Source: an uncultured Eubacterium sp. (GTDB taxonomy: Bacteria > Bacillota > Clostridia > Peptostreptococcales > Anaerovoracaceae). Taken from it: 42,924 bases of DNA. The notes under the pieces are model-generated. The model was given only the letters and a program-made list of their open reading frames with translations. It made no database searches and was not told the DNA's origin. Location: positions 1 through 42,924 of the forward strand of contig CALBGO010000108.1 of assembly GCA_937894585.1 (NCBI GenBank), read 5' to 3'. The position numbers were made by a program, and so were the translations under genes. Positions within the stretch are counted from its first letter, which is position 1; every line of letters starts with the position of its first letter. Below are positions 1 through 7,899 of this stretch, piece by piece.

Positions 1-28
1 GTTAAGATGAGGAAAACCTCATTTTAAC
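1..28. repeat. Hairpin at the left edge, possibly an IS end or terminator
   Basis: GTTAAGATGAGG (1-12) and CCTCATTTTAAC (17-28) pair around an AAAA loop, with one G-T pair. The element lies just beyond the stop of the truncated ligase-like gene at 64-585. There is no U-tract, so a simple terminator is not convincing. The neighbouring TGTCAAG/GTACAAG sequence resembles the ends of some insertion sequences, but that is only an impression and the rest lies outside the window. Confidence 0.35.
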
Positions 29-63
29 TTGTACTAAATCTTGACATAGGACCAACCCTCAGA

Positions 64-585
64 TTAGGCGCTTACATTAGATTCAACTATCTTTGCACTT
101 TCATTTACTTTTCTTGCAACAGTAAGGGCTTTTTCCTTAACTTTATTTAAGGAGGATAGCACATAGTTAGGGGTACCAACAAAAACCATTTCTCTAACCG
201 AAAATTCCCATAATCGTTCTGGCTCTTCAAACATCCCGTTTTCATATCGAAAAACTTCTGTTAATGTAGTGTAGCATGTCTGAACAAGACATTCCTTTTC
301 CAACATAGGATAGATGTGTATGCAAGCAGCAGGTGTCAAATATCGCTCAGAACTATTCGTCGATTCGTTATATGGCTTTAGCCGAGTTAAATGCTGTGGA
401 AAAGTCGTAAAATATCCACACTTATCCAAAACTTCTTTTGAGATAATAGACGGAATTTTTACTGCAACAACATTCTCTTCTGCGATAAATCCCAAAAAGG
501 TTTCATCTAGCAAATTAAACTTTTCCGTAGCTTGAGGATAATATAAAACGCTGTCCTTTGTATTAATCACTAGATTTTTTCTCAT
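64..585 (-). CDS. Amino acid:[carrier protein] ligase-like protein, C-terminally truncated
   Basis: The 173-residue product resembles the middle of the class II aminoacyl-tRNA-synthetase-like amino acid:[acyl-carrier-protein] ligases, which activate an amino acid and load it on a carrier protein instead of a tRNA. The matching landmarks are FPQHLTRL (about 62-69), LTPAACIHIYP (about 83-93) and VREMVFVGTP (about 130-139). Family members are usually around 300 residues and carry a motif 3 (GFGxER-like) that is missing here: the protein stops shortly after the REM segment. It starts at ATG 585 behind GGGAGA. No carrier-protein gene is visible beside it. It could be a broken gene, or a short paralogue of unknown role. 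The family call is moderately sure; activity is doubtful. Confidence 0.55.
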   Translation of the reverse strand: MRKNLVINTKDSVLYYPQATEKFNLLDETFLGFIAEENVVAVKIPSIISKEVLDKCGYFTTFPQHLTRLKPYNESTNSSERYLTPAACIHIYPMLEKECLVQTCYTTLTEVFRYENGMFEEPERLWEFSVREMVFVGTPNYVLSSLNKVKEKALTVARKVNESAKIVESNVSA

Positions 586-859
586 TGTTAATCTCCCTTA
601 CAATAATTACTTTCCAAAACTAATACCGCTTCACCACTTTTATTACTATTACGCAGAATTCGCTGTTTGGTCACATATTTTTTGAAATTTCCTAAAAAAC
701 TTTTTTATCATAATTTTTAATCTTAACGAATGATGTACCAATGCGATGTAACAAATTGTTTATATCTCTGCCTTCTCCTTGAGACGGAATTAAAAACTTC
801 CCAATGACCACAATACATATCGAACATTTTTTCAGACAGTTTTCCCTTTCGAGAGCATT

Positions 860-1369
860 TTACCCCAGCATCTTCTTTAATTTCATAAGAATACGACTCT
901 GTCTCATTTTTACTGCACTTATAGTAATTCCCAACACTTCACTGGTTTCTTTTACGCTGCAGTTCTTATCAAACCGTAGTGTAAGCAGCAGTTCCTCTTC
1001 CTTTGATAATTGTTTTCTTGCTTTTAACAGCATGGTTTGCATATCCTGTAATATATAGGTTTCCTCTGCAGAACAAACAACAGTCGAAATATCAGACAAT
1101 TTCTCTATTTGTTTCTTCTGACGAAGTGCCATGCGAAACTGCTGAGCAATCTCATTTTTTACCATAATCCTTATATAGTTATGCAGCTCCCCAATATCCT
1201 TTTCAAGATACATCTCCGGCGATTCTGCAATCTTCACCCAGATGGTAGAAGCCACCTCTTCCGCAAAATTATAATCACAAGTCTGATCATAAATAAAAAC
1301 ATAAACAAGCTTATTTACTCTTAAATACATTTCTTCAAATGTTTTATATCTCTCCTTATCCTCACCCAT
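860..1369 (-). CDS. RNA polymerase sigma factor, ECF type
   Basis: The 169-residue protein has the two-domain layout of a sigma-70 family ECF factor. Region 2 is at about 8-75, with an FAEEVASTIWVK segment. Region 4 is at about 112-167, with the helix-turn-helix SVKETSEVLGITISAVKMR. It would direct RNA polymerase to a small regulon. The start is ATG 1369, preceded by AGAGG. No anti-sigma gene with membrane segments is adjacent. Downstream (586-859) I see only very short reading frames before the ligase-like gene on the same strand. Those two genes could share a transcript, but nothing shows it. Target and signal are unknown. Confidence 0.8.
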   Translation of the reverse strand: MGEDKERYKTFEEMYLRVNKLVYVFIYDQTCDYNFAEEVASTIWVKIAESPEMYLEKDIGELHNYIRIMVKNEIAQQFRMALRQKKQIEKLSDISTVVCSAEETYILQDMQTMLLKARKQLSKEEELLLTLRFDKNCSVKETSEVLGITISAVKMRQSRILMKLKKMLG

Positions 1370-1849
1370 AATAAGACCTCTTATCGCCTGTTCGTTTTTA
1401 AAGATATAGTTTTTTCTGTTATATCTGTAAATTTAGCAATTTCTGTGCCATCCTGCTATGCTCTTACTAAAATGGAAGCTTGTCGGAAATTCAGGGCAAA
1501 GATATGAAACAGGAATGTTGATTTTTATCGTTTTTCAATCAGCTACGCCGTATTTTTTTACATTCCTCTTCAAGGGAAATTATATAAAACAGCAAAATAC
1601 GAGAAACTAATAGGATAATTAATAGGATAATCATCCTATTGTTTCTGGTTAATTTTCCTATTATCGTCAGAACTCTATTTTCACTTTTTTATACTTATTT
1701 GAGCTGATTCCCCCTCCAATTCAATCAGCATTCTGTTCTTCACATCCATTTTTTAAATATTATTATCAATATTTTTAATTTATATATTGATTTTTTTAAT
1801 TTTTAATGTTAAATTATTGATATCAAAAGAATTTACAAAGGAGGTTTCC
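1370..1849. other. AT-rich intergenic region between divergent units
   Basis: This stretch separates the divergent sigma-factor gene and DUF2089 cassette, so both promoters should lie here. I see no coding frame. It contains an inverted repeat at 1621-1640 and a very AT-rich block (about 1740-1835) in front of the DUF2089 gene. No clear -35/-10 pair stands out. Confidence 0.5.
1621..1640. promoter_or_regulatory. Perfect 8-bp inverted repeat
   Basis: AATAGGAT (1621-1628) and ATCCTATT (1633-1640) are separated by AATC. A further copy of TAATAGGATAATT lies directly upstream (about 1609-1621), so three half-sites cluster in 32 bp. This looks more like an operator for a dimeric regulator than a terminator, because the stem is AT-rich and has no T-run. 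The protein that would bind it is unknown. Confidence 0.35.
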
Positions 1850-2215
1850 ATGAAAAAGGTCATCAGCCGCTGTCCTGTCTGCGGCGGAGAACTGAAAGCT
1901 GTCAGGTTGAAATGCAGCAGCTGCGAAACTGCCATCGAGAATGATTTTACTTTAAGCAGGTTCGATTATCTTTCGGAGGAGGAGCTTTTCTTTACCGAAA
2001 CCTTTATCCGATGCCGCGGCAATATCAAAGAAGTTGAGAAAGAGCTGGGTATTTCCTATCCCACAGTACGCGCCCGTCTGGATGGGGTTATCAAAGCGCT
2101 TGGATATGAAGATGCCGGTAAAAAAGATGCCGAAGAGCTTCGCAGAGAAGAAATCCTGAACTCTCTCGAAAAAGGAGAGATTTCCGCTGCTCAGGCCCTT
2201 TCTATGCTGAAATAG
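1850..2215 (+). CDS. DUF2089 family protein
   Basis: The 121-residue protein starts at ATG 1850, which follows a strong AAAGGAGG (1837-1844); the frame is open further upstream but lacks a better start. It has an N-terminal zinc ribbon (CPVCGG near residue 8, CSSC near 24), then a helix-turn-helix-like section (NIKEVEKELGISYPTVRARL). The C-terminal helix ILNSLEKGEISAAQALSML is typical of DUF2089 proteins and resembles the SHOCT-like motif at the start of the next gene. It is probably a small DNA-binding or scaffold regulator in the cytoplasm. It heads a three-gene unit ending at a terminator near 3014. The family is fairly sure, the function unknown. Confidence 0.75.
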   Translation: MKKVISRCPVCGGELKAVRLKCSSCETAIENDFTLSRFDYLSEEELFFTETFIRCRGNIKEVEKELGISYPTVRARLDGVIKALGYEDAGKKDAEELRREEILNSLEKGEISAAQALSMLK

Positions 2216-2247
2216 TAAAATCTCATTTATCACAAGGAGGTAACACA

Positions 2248-2661
2248 ATGGACGAAAAACTGAGAATCATCAAAATGCTGGAAGACGGTATTATCAACGC
2301 AAACGAAGCGGCTGAACTTTTAGATGCCCTGAAAGATCCTGATACCGCACCCCGGACAGGCATACAAACTGCATCCTTTCCTGTTGAAACAGAGATACCG
2401 TATGCGAAACGCATGCTCCGAATTCTGGTTGATGAAAAAGATGGAGAAAATAAGGTTGCCGTACAGTTTCCAATCGGCGCAATTAAAAAACTTTTGAACG
2501 CAGCAGGCCGTCTGCCGATTCCGGAAGATGCACTGGAAGGGTTTAATACCGATGAACTGATATCCACTATAGCCGACCTTCTGGACGAAGAAATCACCGG
2601 CGAAATTATCGATATAAGTTCTGAATTCGGAAATTCCACTGTAAAAATCTGTATTGAGTAG
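2248..2661 (+). CDS. SHOCT-like domain protein (YvlB N-terminal type)
   Basis: The 137-residue protein begins with a short helical motif, RIIKMLEDGIINANEAAELL (residues 6-25), matching the SHOCT-like segment found at the N-terminus of YvlB/LiaX-type envelope-stress proteins. The remaining 110 residues are a compact alpha/beta region that I do not recognise. It starts at ATG 2248 behind CAAGGAGG and lies 32 bp after the DUF2089 gene. The same motif ends the DUF2089 protein, which suggests that the two interact or respond together. No membrane segment is present. The exact role is unknown. Confidence 0.6.
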   Translation: MDEKLRIIKMLEDGIINANEAAELLDALKDPDTAPRTGIQTASFPVETEIPYAKRMLRILVDEKDGENKVAVQFPIGAIKKLLNAAGRLPIPEDALEGFNTDELISTIADLLDEEITGEIIDISSEFGNSTVKICIE

Positions 2662-2670
2662 GTGGCTGAT

Positions 2671-2934
2671 ATGAAAATCCGAATTCACACAGATGACTGC
2701 CGTATGACAATTCCCGTTCCTCTCGGACTTGTAACTGCTGCCATGCAGTGCATCCCAAGCTCCGCCTTTAGAACGATGAAAAATTCAGTGCCCGAGAAGT
2801 TTACACCTCTCGTCAGCCGCAAGGCCATCCGTTTTTACTGCAAAATCGGCAAGGAAATTGCAAAAGAATACCCCGGGCTTGAAATTGTCCATGTAGAATC
2901 GAAAGAAGCCGGTATCGTATCTATCTGTCTATGA
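2671..2934 (+). CDS. Small conserved-looking protein of the DUF2089 cassette
   Basis: This 87-residue protein is the last gene of the cassette. I choose ATG 2671 because GTAGGTGG (2658-2665) is well placed for it; a GTG at 2662 would overlap that site. There is no signal peptide or membrane segment. The sequence (starting MKIRIHTDDCRMTIPVPLGL, with RKAIRFYCKIGKEIAKEYPG later) suggests a small alpha/beta fold. I do not recognise a named family. Its position, 9 bp after the preceding stop, argues for co-translation with the SHOCT-like protein and a shared role. Confidence 0.6.
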   Translation: MKIRIHTDDCRMTIPVPLGLVTAAMQCIPSSAFRTMKNSVPEKFTPLVSRKAIRFYCKIGKEIAKEYPGLEIVHVESKEAGIVSICL

Positions 2935-2971
2935 AAATTATCTTTTTAACTACCCCTCATTTTATAGCACT

Positions 2972-3014
2972 AAAAGACCGATGCTCTATATCCGGTATCG
3001 AACATCGGTCTTTT
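2972..3014 (+). terminator. Rho-independent terminator of the DUF2089 cassette
   Basis: AAAAGACCGATG (2972-2983) pairs perfectly with CATCGGTCTTTT (3003-3014) around a 19-nt loop. It is 38 bp past the last stop. The flanking A and T runs make it potentially bidirectional. Confidence 0.85.
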
Positions 3015-3116
3015 ATAATTATGCAAAGAGCGTAGTTCAGTGTTGTTTTTTCAAAAATCAGCACTAAAACGCGCGAATATTTTTTATAAGCCAACATTAA
3101 ACTGCAAGAATAGTCT

Positions 3117-3628
3117 TTAACCCCTCTTCTCTGCCGCCAGAAAATATCTATGTATGGTTCCCGAAAGGAATCCCTGCTCCTGCAGGATTTCTTCCGCCCG
3201 AAAGAGTCTATCCGCGCACTTAGCTACGGAAAAGTCCGGAAATTCCCAAGGAAGAACGCGGGCAAACCAGACCAGCGCCCCTATATCGAAAAAACGGATT
3301 TCTTTCCTGCACTCTCTTTCGTCCGTAACAGAAAATCCCGCTTCGGAAAAAGCTTTCTTCGTAATCTCAAGATACTGGTTCGGAAAAGGCATTTCCACAT
3401 CTTCGCCCAGCAGAAGTTCTACAAACTCCCGATCGTTTTCCGCGCCCACCTGCTGGGTCAGGAAAAATCCCAGCCGTGAATATAAGCAATGCTTTCTTCC
3501 GCCTCCCACATTTTCAGAAGATCTTCAGCCTCTCCGTTCACTTTATTTTTTAATTCATCTTTATTAAAATCTGCATTTCCCGGTTCTCCGGATTTTAAAT
3601 CCGTATTCTTTATACCTGTATTTTTCAT
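3117..3628 (-). pseudogene. SAM-dependent methyltransferase with a large internal deletion
   Basis: Two pieces of one class I SAM-dependent methyltransferase sit head to tail. The first (ATG 3628 to TGA at 3460-3458, 56 codons) ends in AYIHGWDFS, a family N-terminal motif. The second continues in another frame with FFLTQQVGAENDREF and a normal C-terminus (RFFDIGALVWFARVLPWEFP, then HRYFLAAEKRG). What is missing is the SAM-binding core of roughly 100 residues (the DxGxGGG region). At the join, the N-terminal GATTTTTCC overlaps what should be TTTTTCCTG, so a deletion between short TTTTTCC repeats is likely. The C-terminal part alone could start at GTG 3509, but would have no cofactor site. Confidence 0.75.
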
Positions 3629-3768
3629 ATCCCGTTTCTTTCATCTTTCATCTGAATTTTCTTCTGCGGCAGAATTCTCTTGCTGTGAAAGTTCCTGCAT
3701 CCAAAAATTCCTTTTCATCGTGAAGGATTCCTGTATGCGTGGTTTTCTCAGGCGTATCAGCTTCCCAA

Positions 3769-3895
3769 TCTGCGGAATCTCTCCGGCTCTGCCGCTGTCC
3801 TTTCTCCTGACCTGCGGGATTTCTCAGGCTTTGCTGCTGTCTTTTCTCCCGTCCTGCGGAATCTCCTCACCTTTCTCCCGTCCTGCGGGGTTTTC
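3769..3895. repeat. Degenerate 42-bp tandem repeat
   Basis: The sequence YCTGCGGRATYTC recurs at 3769, 3811 and 3853, exactly 42 bp apart, and a shortened copy begins at 3882. The second unit matches the first at most positions, with CTCAGGCTTTGCTGCTGTC against CTCCGGCTCTGCCGCTGTC. It fills the space between the ClC gene and the methyltransferase remnant. Because the unit is a multiple of three it leaves a frame open on the plus strand, but the predicted peptide is low-complexity and has no ribosome binding site. Confidence 0.75.
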
Positions 3896-3909
3896 GGCAG
3901 CTTCCGTCG

Positions 3910-5481
3910 CTATCCTTTCAGCTTCTTACAAATATTAAACAATTTCTCCTCTACTCTGTGCACATCTCCCTGAGAGCAGAGCAGAATCAGTTTATCGCCG
4001 CCCAAAAGCACAGTCTCACCGCCCGGCACGATTTCACGCTTGTCCCTCTGAACCGAAACTACCAGACAGCCTGCAGGCAGCAGCATCTTTTCTATTTTTT
4101 CGCCGTCCATACGACTGCCTATGTAAACCTGACTTTCTATCAGCACCTTATGTCCCCGAGATTCCTCCGTGGTTCCACAGGAGCCTCCCTTTTCCAACAT
4201 CCGTTCAAGGAGCTGGTCGTATACCGGCTTTCCGTTCAGAATATCCGCAGTCAGATAGGCAATCAAAGCCACCGCCGCCAGAGACAGAAAGTTTTTAAAA
4301 TCACCCGACATCTCCGTAATCAAAATTACGCCGGTGACAGGCGAACGGACAATGGCTGAGAACAGTCCCGCCATACCGAAGATTACAAAATTGGCAAGAT
4401 ACAGATCTTCGTATCCGCACAGCGCGCCCATTCCCTGTGCAAAAAGTCCTCCGCATACTGCACCCAGCACCAGAAGGGGCAGGAAAATACCGCCGGGAAC
4501 TCCCGCGCCAAAGCTGATCATAGAAAACAGGAACTTAACCCCAAGAAGCAGCGCCAGCATTCCAAGGGCAAAGCGGCCTTCCGCAATCTGCGCAACCAGA
4601 CTGTGTCCGCTCCCAAGGGCATAAGGATACAGCGCAGCCAGCCCGATCACACAAAGAAAGGGAACTGCAATCCGCACAGCCCTTACCGGCAGTTTATCGT
4701 AGAAATCCTGAAATACAGCCGTCATCTTATTATAAAATACGCCGAATACGCCGAGAAAAATACCGAGAAGAATCAGCATCCAGTACCGAGACAACGGCAG
4801 CTTTTCCGCCGCCGAAATCTGAAACACCGGACTCAGCCCGAAAATATAAGATGATGTAAAGTCGGATACCACTGACGCCGCCATCGTGGAGAGCAGTATT
4901 TCCGTGGAAAAGTTTTTGTGCAGCTCTTCGAGAGAAAAGACCACTCCCGCAAGAGGCGCGCCGAAGGCTCCGGAAAGCCCTGCTCCCGCGCCGCAGGTCA
5001 TCAGCATTTTTTCTTCCGTTTTCAGCTTGCCCGAAAGTCTGGAAAACCCTTTTCCGACCATCGCGCCAAGCTGAATGCTGGGACCTTCCCTGCCCAGAGA
5101 AAGCCCCGCTCCGATGGCGCAGATGCCGCCGATAAACTTTCCGATAATAATCTGAAACCAGTTCTGCTCAATCTGCCCCAAAAGCTCCCCTTTCACCTGA
5201 GGGATTCCGGAGCCTGTGCAAAGAGGCACTTTGCGGCTGCAGTACCATGTAATTAAATACGCAAAAAACAGAAGTCCCAGCGCAAAGATCAATCCGCTGC
5301 CTCCGTTTTGCGCCCCATGCAGAACAGAGCCCCGAAGGGACTCTGCTTTTTCCAGCGCAAGACGAAAGAGAGATACTAAAAGCCCGCTTAGAAGACCTAC
5401 TGTCGCTCCCTCTAAAATCAGGCGGTATTTATGACTTTCAAATTGCTCCAGTGTAAGTTTGGTTTTGTTTATCCTGTTCAT
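3910..5481 (-). CDS. ClC-family chloride/proton antiporter with C-terminal RCK_C domain
   Basis: This 523-residue membrane protein carries the ClC signatures in order: GSGIP (90-94), GREGP (130-134, gating glutamate E132) and GAGVPGGIFLP (about 320-330). An EE pair near 185-186 sits where exchangers keep the internal proton glutamate, so a Cl-/H+ antiporter is more likely than a channel. The GREGP motif also argues against the fluoride-specific branch. About 10-12 membrane helices span residues 20-415. The last 80 residues look like a cytoplasmic TrkA-C (RCK_C) domain, not the usual CBS pair. It starts at ATG 5481, 37 bp after the DUF1846 gene, and probably shares its transcript. Substrate assignment is by family only. 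Confidence 0.9.
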   Translation of the reverse strand: MNRINKTKLTLEQFESHKYRLILEGATVGLLSGLLVSLFRLALEKAESLRGSVLHGAQNGGSGLIFALGLLFFAYLITWYCSRKVPLCTGSGIPQVKGELLGQIEQNWFQIIIGKFIGGICAIGAGLSLGREGPSIQLGAMVGKGFSRLSGKLKTEEKMLMTCGAGAGLSGAFGAPLAGVVFSLEELHKNFSTEILLSTMAASVVSDFTSSYIFGLSPVFQISAAEKLPLSRYWMLILLGIFLGVFGVFYNKMTAVFQDFYDKLPVRAVRIAVPFLCVIGLAALYPYALGSGHSLVAQIAEGRFALGMLALLLGVKFLFSMISFGAGVPGGIFLPLLVLGAVCGGLFAQGMGALCGYEDLYLANFVIFGMAGLFSAIVRSPVTGVILITEMSGDFKNFLSLAAVALIAYLTADILNGKPVYDQLLERMLEKGGSCGTTEESRGHKVLIESQVYIGSRMDGEKIEKMLLPAGCLVVSVQRDKREIVPGGETVLLGGDKLILLCSQGDVHRVEEKLFNICKKLKG

Positions 5482-5518
5482 CGTTCTTTCATTCAGCCCC
5501 GACTTTTTATTTGCGAGC

Positions 5519-7030
5519 TTAATTATTATAAAGGTTGGTAGTCACATATTCCGGATCGCAGGTCACATCGATACCCAGCGCCCGCAGGGTCTGCTCGTCC
5601 CGGTCGCTTAAAATCGCGGTACAATGCGCCTTGCATCCTTTCAAAAGAGGCAGTTTGCTCATAGCTACGGAAGCTACCGGATTCTGTGTGCCCGATACGG
5701 TCAGCGCCATCAGCACCTCTTCACAGTTAAGGCTTGTCCTGTCATAATCCAGCACATCTGTTTTCAGCCTCTGTGTAGTTTCAAGCACCAAAGGCGTAAT
5801 CATCAGCATATCGTCGGAAAGACCCGAAAGCTTCTTAATCGCATTGAGAATCGCCGCAGCAGCGGCTACCATACGCCGCGAGCTTCTGCCTGTAATAATC
5901 GTTCCGTCCGGTAGCTCCAGCGCCATAACAACCACATTCTCATAGCGTTTATCGCAGTTTCTCTTCTTTTCCGCATAATCCCTTGCAGGCTGCACCACTT
6001 TTCTGTCGCTTACATCCATACCGACTTCCTTCATCAAAAGTTTAGCCCGCTCCAGAGAGCTTTCGGAAATAATACCTTTCTTGTAATCCACCTCTGCCAG
6101 CAGGTATCTTCGGATAATCTCCTGACAGGCAGCCTCTCTGCACACTTCATCGTCGGTAATTACAAAACCGATTCGATTTACACCCATATCCGTCGGCGAT
6201 TTATACTCGGATTCCTCGCCGGTAATTTTCTCGATAATTCGTTTCACAACAGGAAACACTTCCAAATCCCTGTTGTAGTTTACTGCCATTTCGCCGTAAG
6301 CTTCCAGATGGAAGGAGTCTATCATATTCACATCTTTTAAATCTACCGTTGCGGCTTCGTAAGCGATATTCAAAGGGTGCTTCAGAGAGAGATTCCAGAT
6401 TGGGAAAGTCTCGAACTTGGCGTATCTTGCCTTGATTCCCCGCTTAAAATCGTGATACAGCTGAGACAGGCTGGTTGCCAGTTTGCCGCTGCCGCCGCCG
6501 GGACCTGTTACCACCACCAGAGGCTTTGTGACTTCGATATACGGATTTGCTCCGTAGCCCTCATCGCTTACAATGGTATCCACATCGGTAGGATAACCTT
6601 TGGTAAATCTGTGCTTATAGGTTTTAATCCCTCTGCGTTCCAGTTTATTGATGAACATATTTACAGACGGCGCGTCCTCGTATCTGGTGACAACCACGCT
6701 GTTGATGGCAAGGTCATATCTTCTGAAGGTATCAATCAGCCGCATCACTTCCAAATCGTAAGTGATACCGAAATCATGTCTTGTTTTGCTGGTGGTAATG
6801 TCGCCCGCGTAAATGCAGATAATGATTTCCGCCTGGTCCTTCATATGCTGCAGCAGCTTGATTTTGGCATTTTCGTCAAAACCGGGCAGTACACGCATGG
6901 CATGCTTATCATGAACCAGCTTGCCGCCGAATTCAAGATAAAGGCGTTCCGCATTTCCGTGGTTGATTCTCTCTAATATGTATTTTGACTGTTCTTCAAT
7001 GTACTTCTTCGGATCAAAACCTTCCTTCAC
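5519..7030 (-). CDS. DUF1846 domain-containing protein
   Basis: The 503-residue protein matches the DUF1846 family in length and throughout, for example FDPKKYIEEQSKYILERI at the start and VVVTGPGGGSGKLATSLSQL (about 172-191), a P-loop-like glycine-rich segment. The C-terminal third contains GRSSRRMVAAAAAILNAIKK. The family is widespread in Firmicutes; the glycine-rich segment and alpha/beta pattern suggest nucleotide binding, but no reaction is established that I know of. The start is GTG 7030, because AAGGAGGAG lies 6 bp upstream. It lies in the minus-strand run from hslO to clc. It is cytoplasmic, with no signal peptide. Confidence 0.88.
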   Translation of the reverse strand: MKEGFDPKKYIEEQSKYILERINHGNAERLYLEFGGKLVHDKHAMRVLPGFDENAKIKLLQHMKDQAEIIICIYAGDITTSKTRHDFGITYDLEVMRLIDTFRRYDLAINSVVVTRYEDAPSVNMFINKLERRGIKTYKHRFTKGYPTDVDTIVSDEGYGANPYIEVTKPLVVVTGPGGGSGKLATSLSQLYHDFKRGIKARYAKFETFPIWNLSLKHPLNIAYEAATVDLKDVNMIDSFHLEAYGEMAVNYNRDLEVFPVVKRIIEKITGEESEYKSPTDMGVNRIGFVITDDEVCREAACQEIIRRYLLAEVDYKKGIISESSLERAKLLMKEVGMDVSDRKVVQPARDYAEKKRNCDKRYENVVVMALELPDGTIITGRSSRRMVAAAAAILNAIKKLSGLSDDMLMITPLVLETTQRLKTDVLDYDRTSLNCEEVLMALTVSGTQNPVASVAMSKLPLLKGCKAHCTAILSDRDEQTLRALGIDVTCDPEYVTTNLYNN

Positions 7031-7226
7031 TCTGACTCCTCCTTCGTTATATTACCTGATAGCTCCTGCTTTTTCCTTTTCTGAAATACACTCCGTCCGG
7101 CTCTGCCCTTAGAATGATTCAAAAAAGTTTTCCAAAATGTATTTTAAAAATATGTCCGGAACAAACCCCGGTATCCCGGATACCGTATCTGCCGCCGCAC
7201 CTTATTTATTTTCTTGTATTCTCTTC

Positions 7227-7328
7227 TTATACAGAAAGCTGCAGCGCCCAGATTACCGTCGTTGCAACCATTGTAGTGATAATCAGAATCACCAGAATCT
7301 GCGCAATCCGTCTCTTTTTCTTATCCAT
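7227..7328 (-). CDS. Single-pass membrane small protein (33 residues)
   Basis: This short gene starts at ATG 7328 behind a good AAGGGG (8 bp spacing) and ends with TAA at 7229-7227. The product begins MDKKKRRIAQ, continues with one hydrophobic stretch (residues 8-31, rich in I, L, V and T), and ends ALQLSV. A positively charged N-terminus followed by one helix predicts an N-in membrane peptide. It sits 145 bp downstream of the DUF1934 gene and 196 bp upstream of the DUF1846 gene on the same strand. Tiny membrane proteins of this type are common in Clostridia, but I cannot name it or give it a function. Confidence 0.65.
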   Translation of the reverse strand: MDKKKRRIAQILVILIITTMVATTVIWALQLSV

Positions 7329-7473
7329 GTGTAATCCCCTTCTTTATAAACTCTTGAAATAACTCAGTCAGTATTTTCCGTTATATTTAAAACGCCTGCC
7401 GCAGAATTACCACGACATTCGCAAGTTCGGCATGATATACGACCGTAAAATTATCCGCGGCGCTGCTGCAAAT

Positions 7474-7899
7474 CTACTGTGAAACTTCAATGGTCAGCCG
7501 GTTATGCCCCTCGGCAACGCCGCCTAAGTTTACCTGATAATCGATATTGATATGACCCGTTCCGTCTTCGGACAGGTTGTTGACGATATCGTTGGTCAGA
7601 AGCTCCAGCTCCATATTGCCGTAAGGCGTATAATATCTGCTGTTAAAGCGTTTCCCTTTTTCAAAGACAAGTTCGGTTCCTATGCCTGCGCTGCTGCCGA
7701 TCCGCTTCATACGCAGACAGTCTCCCGTCAGCTTCAGTGTAGTCTTGCATCCCGGAAATCCCGAAAATTCGCTTTCATCATAAATCAGATACCGGCTTTC
7801 TCCTTTTTCGTACAGTTTCCCCTCGGTGATAAATTCCATACGGTCTTCTTCATCCTGCGCAAACTGTTTACCTGTTATTTTTATCTGAATATCTTTCAT
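7474..7899 (-). CDS. DUF1934 (YwiB-like) beta-barrel protein
   Basis: The 141-residue protein resembles the DUF1934/YwiB family: an N-terminal KDIQIKITGKQ strand, YLIYDESEFSGFPGCKTTLKL in the middle, and a C-terminal GGVAEGHNRLTIEV strand. Family members are small calycin-like barrels; the ligand is unknown. I choose ATG 7899, which makes the gene overlap the end of ddl by 32 bp, an arrangement typical of translational coupling. An upstream in-frame GTG/ATG would overlap more and adds residues outside the family. It is cytoplasmic. Confidence 0.75.
   Translation of the reverse strand: MKDIQIKITGKQFAQDEEDRMEFITEGKLYEKGESRYLIYDESEFSGFPGCKTTLKLTGDCLRMKRIGSSAGIGTELVFEKGKRFNSRYYTPYGNMELELLTNDIVNNLSEDGTGHINIDYQVNLGGVAEGHNRLTIEVSQ

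Noticed and set aside
3489..3938. 149-codon plus-strand frame rich in Phe, Ser and Cys
   Set aside because: It overlaps the 42-bp array and the methyltransferase remnant, has no ribosome binding site, and owes its openness to a repeat length divisible by three.
3910..5481. Fluoride-specific ClC exporter
   Set aside because: The GREGP motif and EE pair fit Cl-/H+ exchangers, and the 37-bp gap upstream leaves no room for a fluoride riboswitch.
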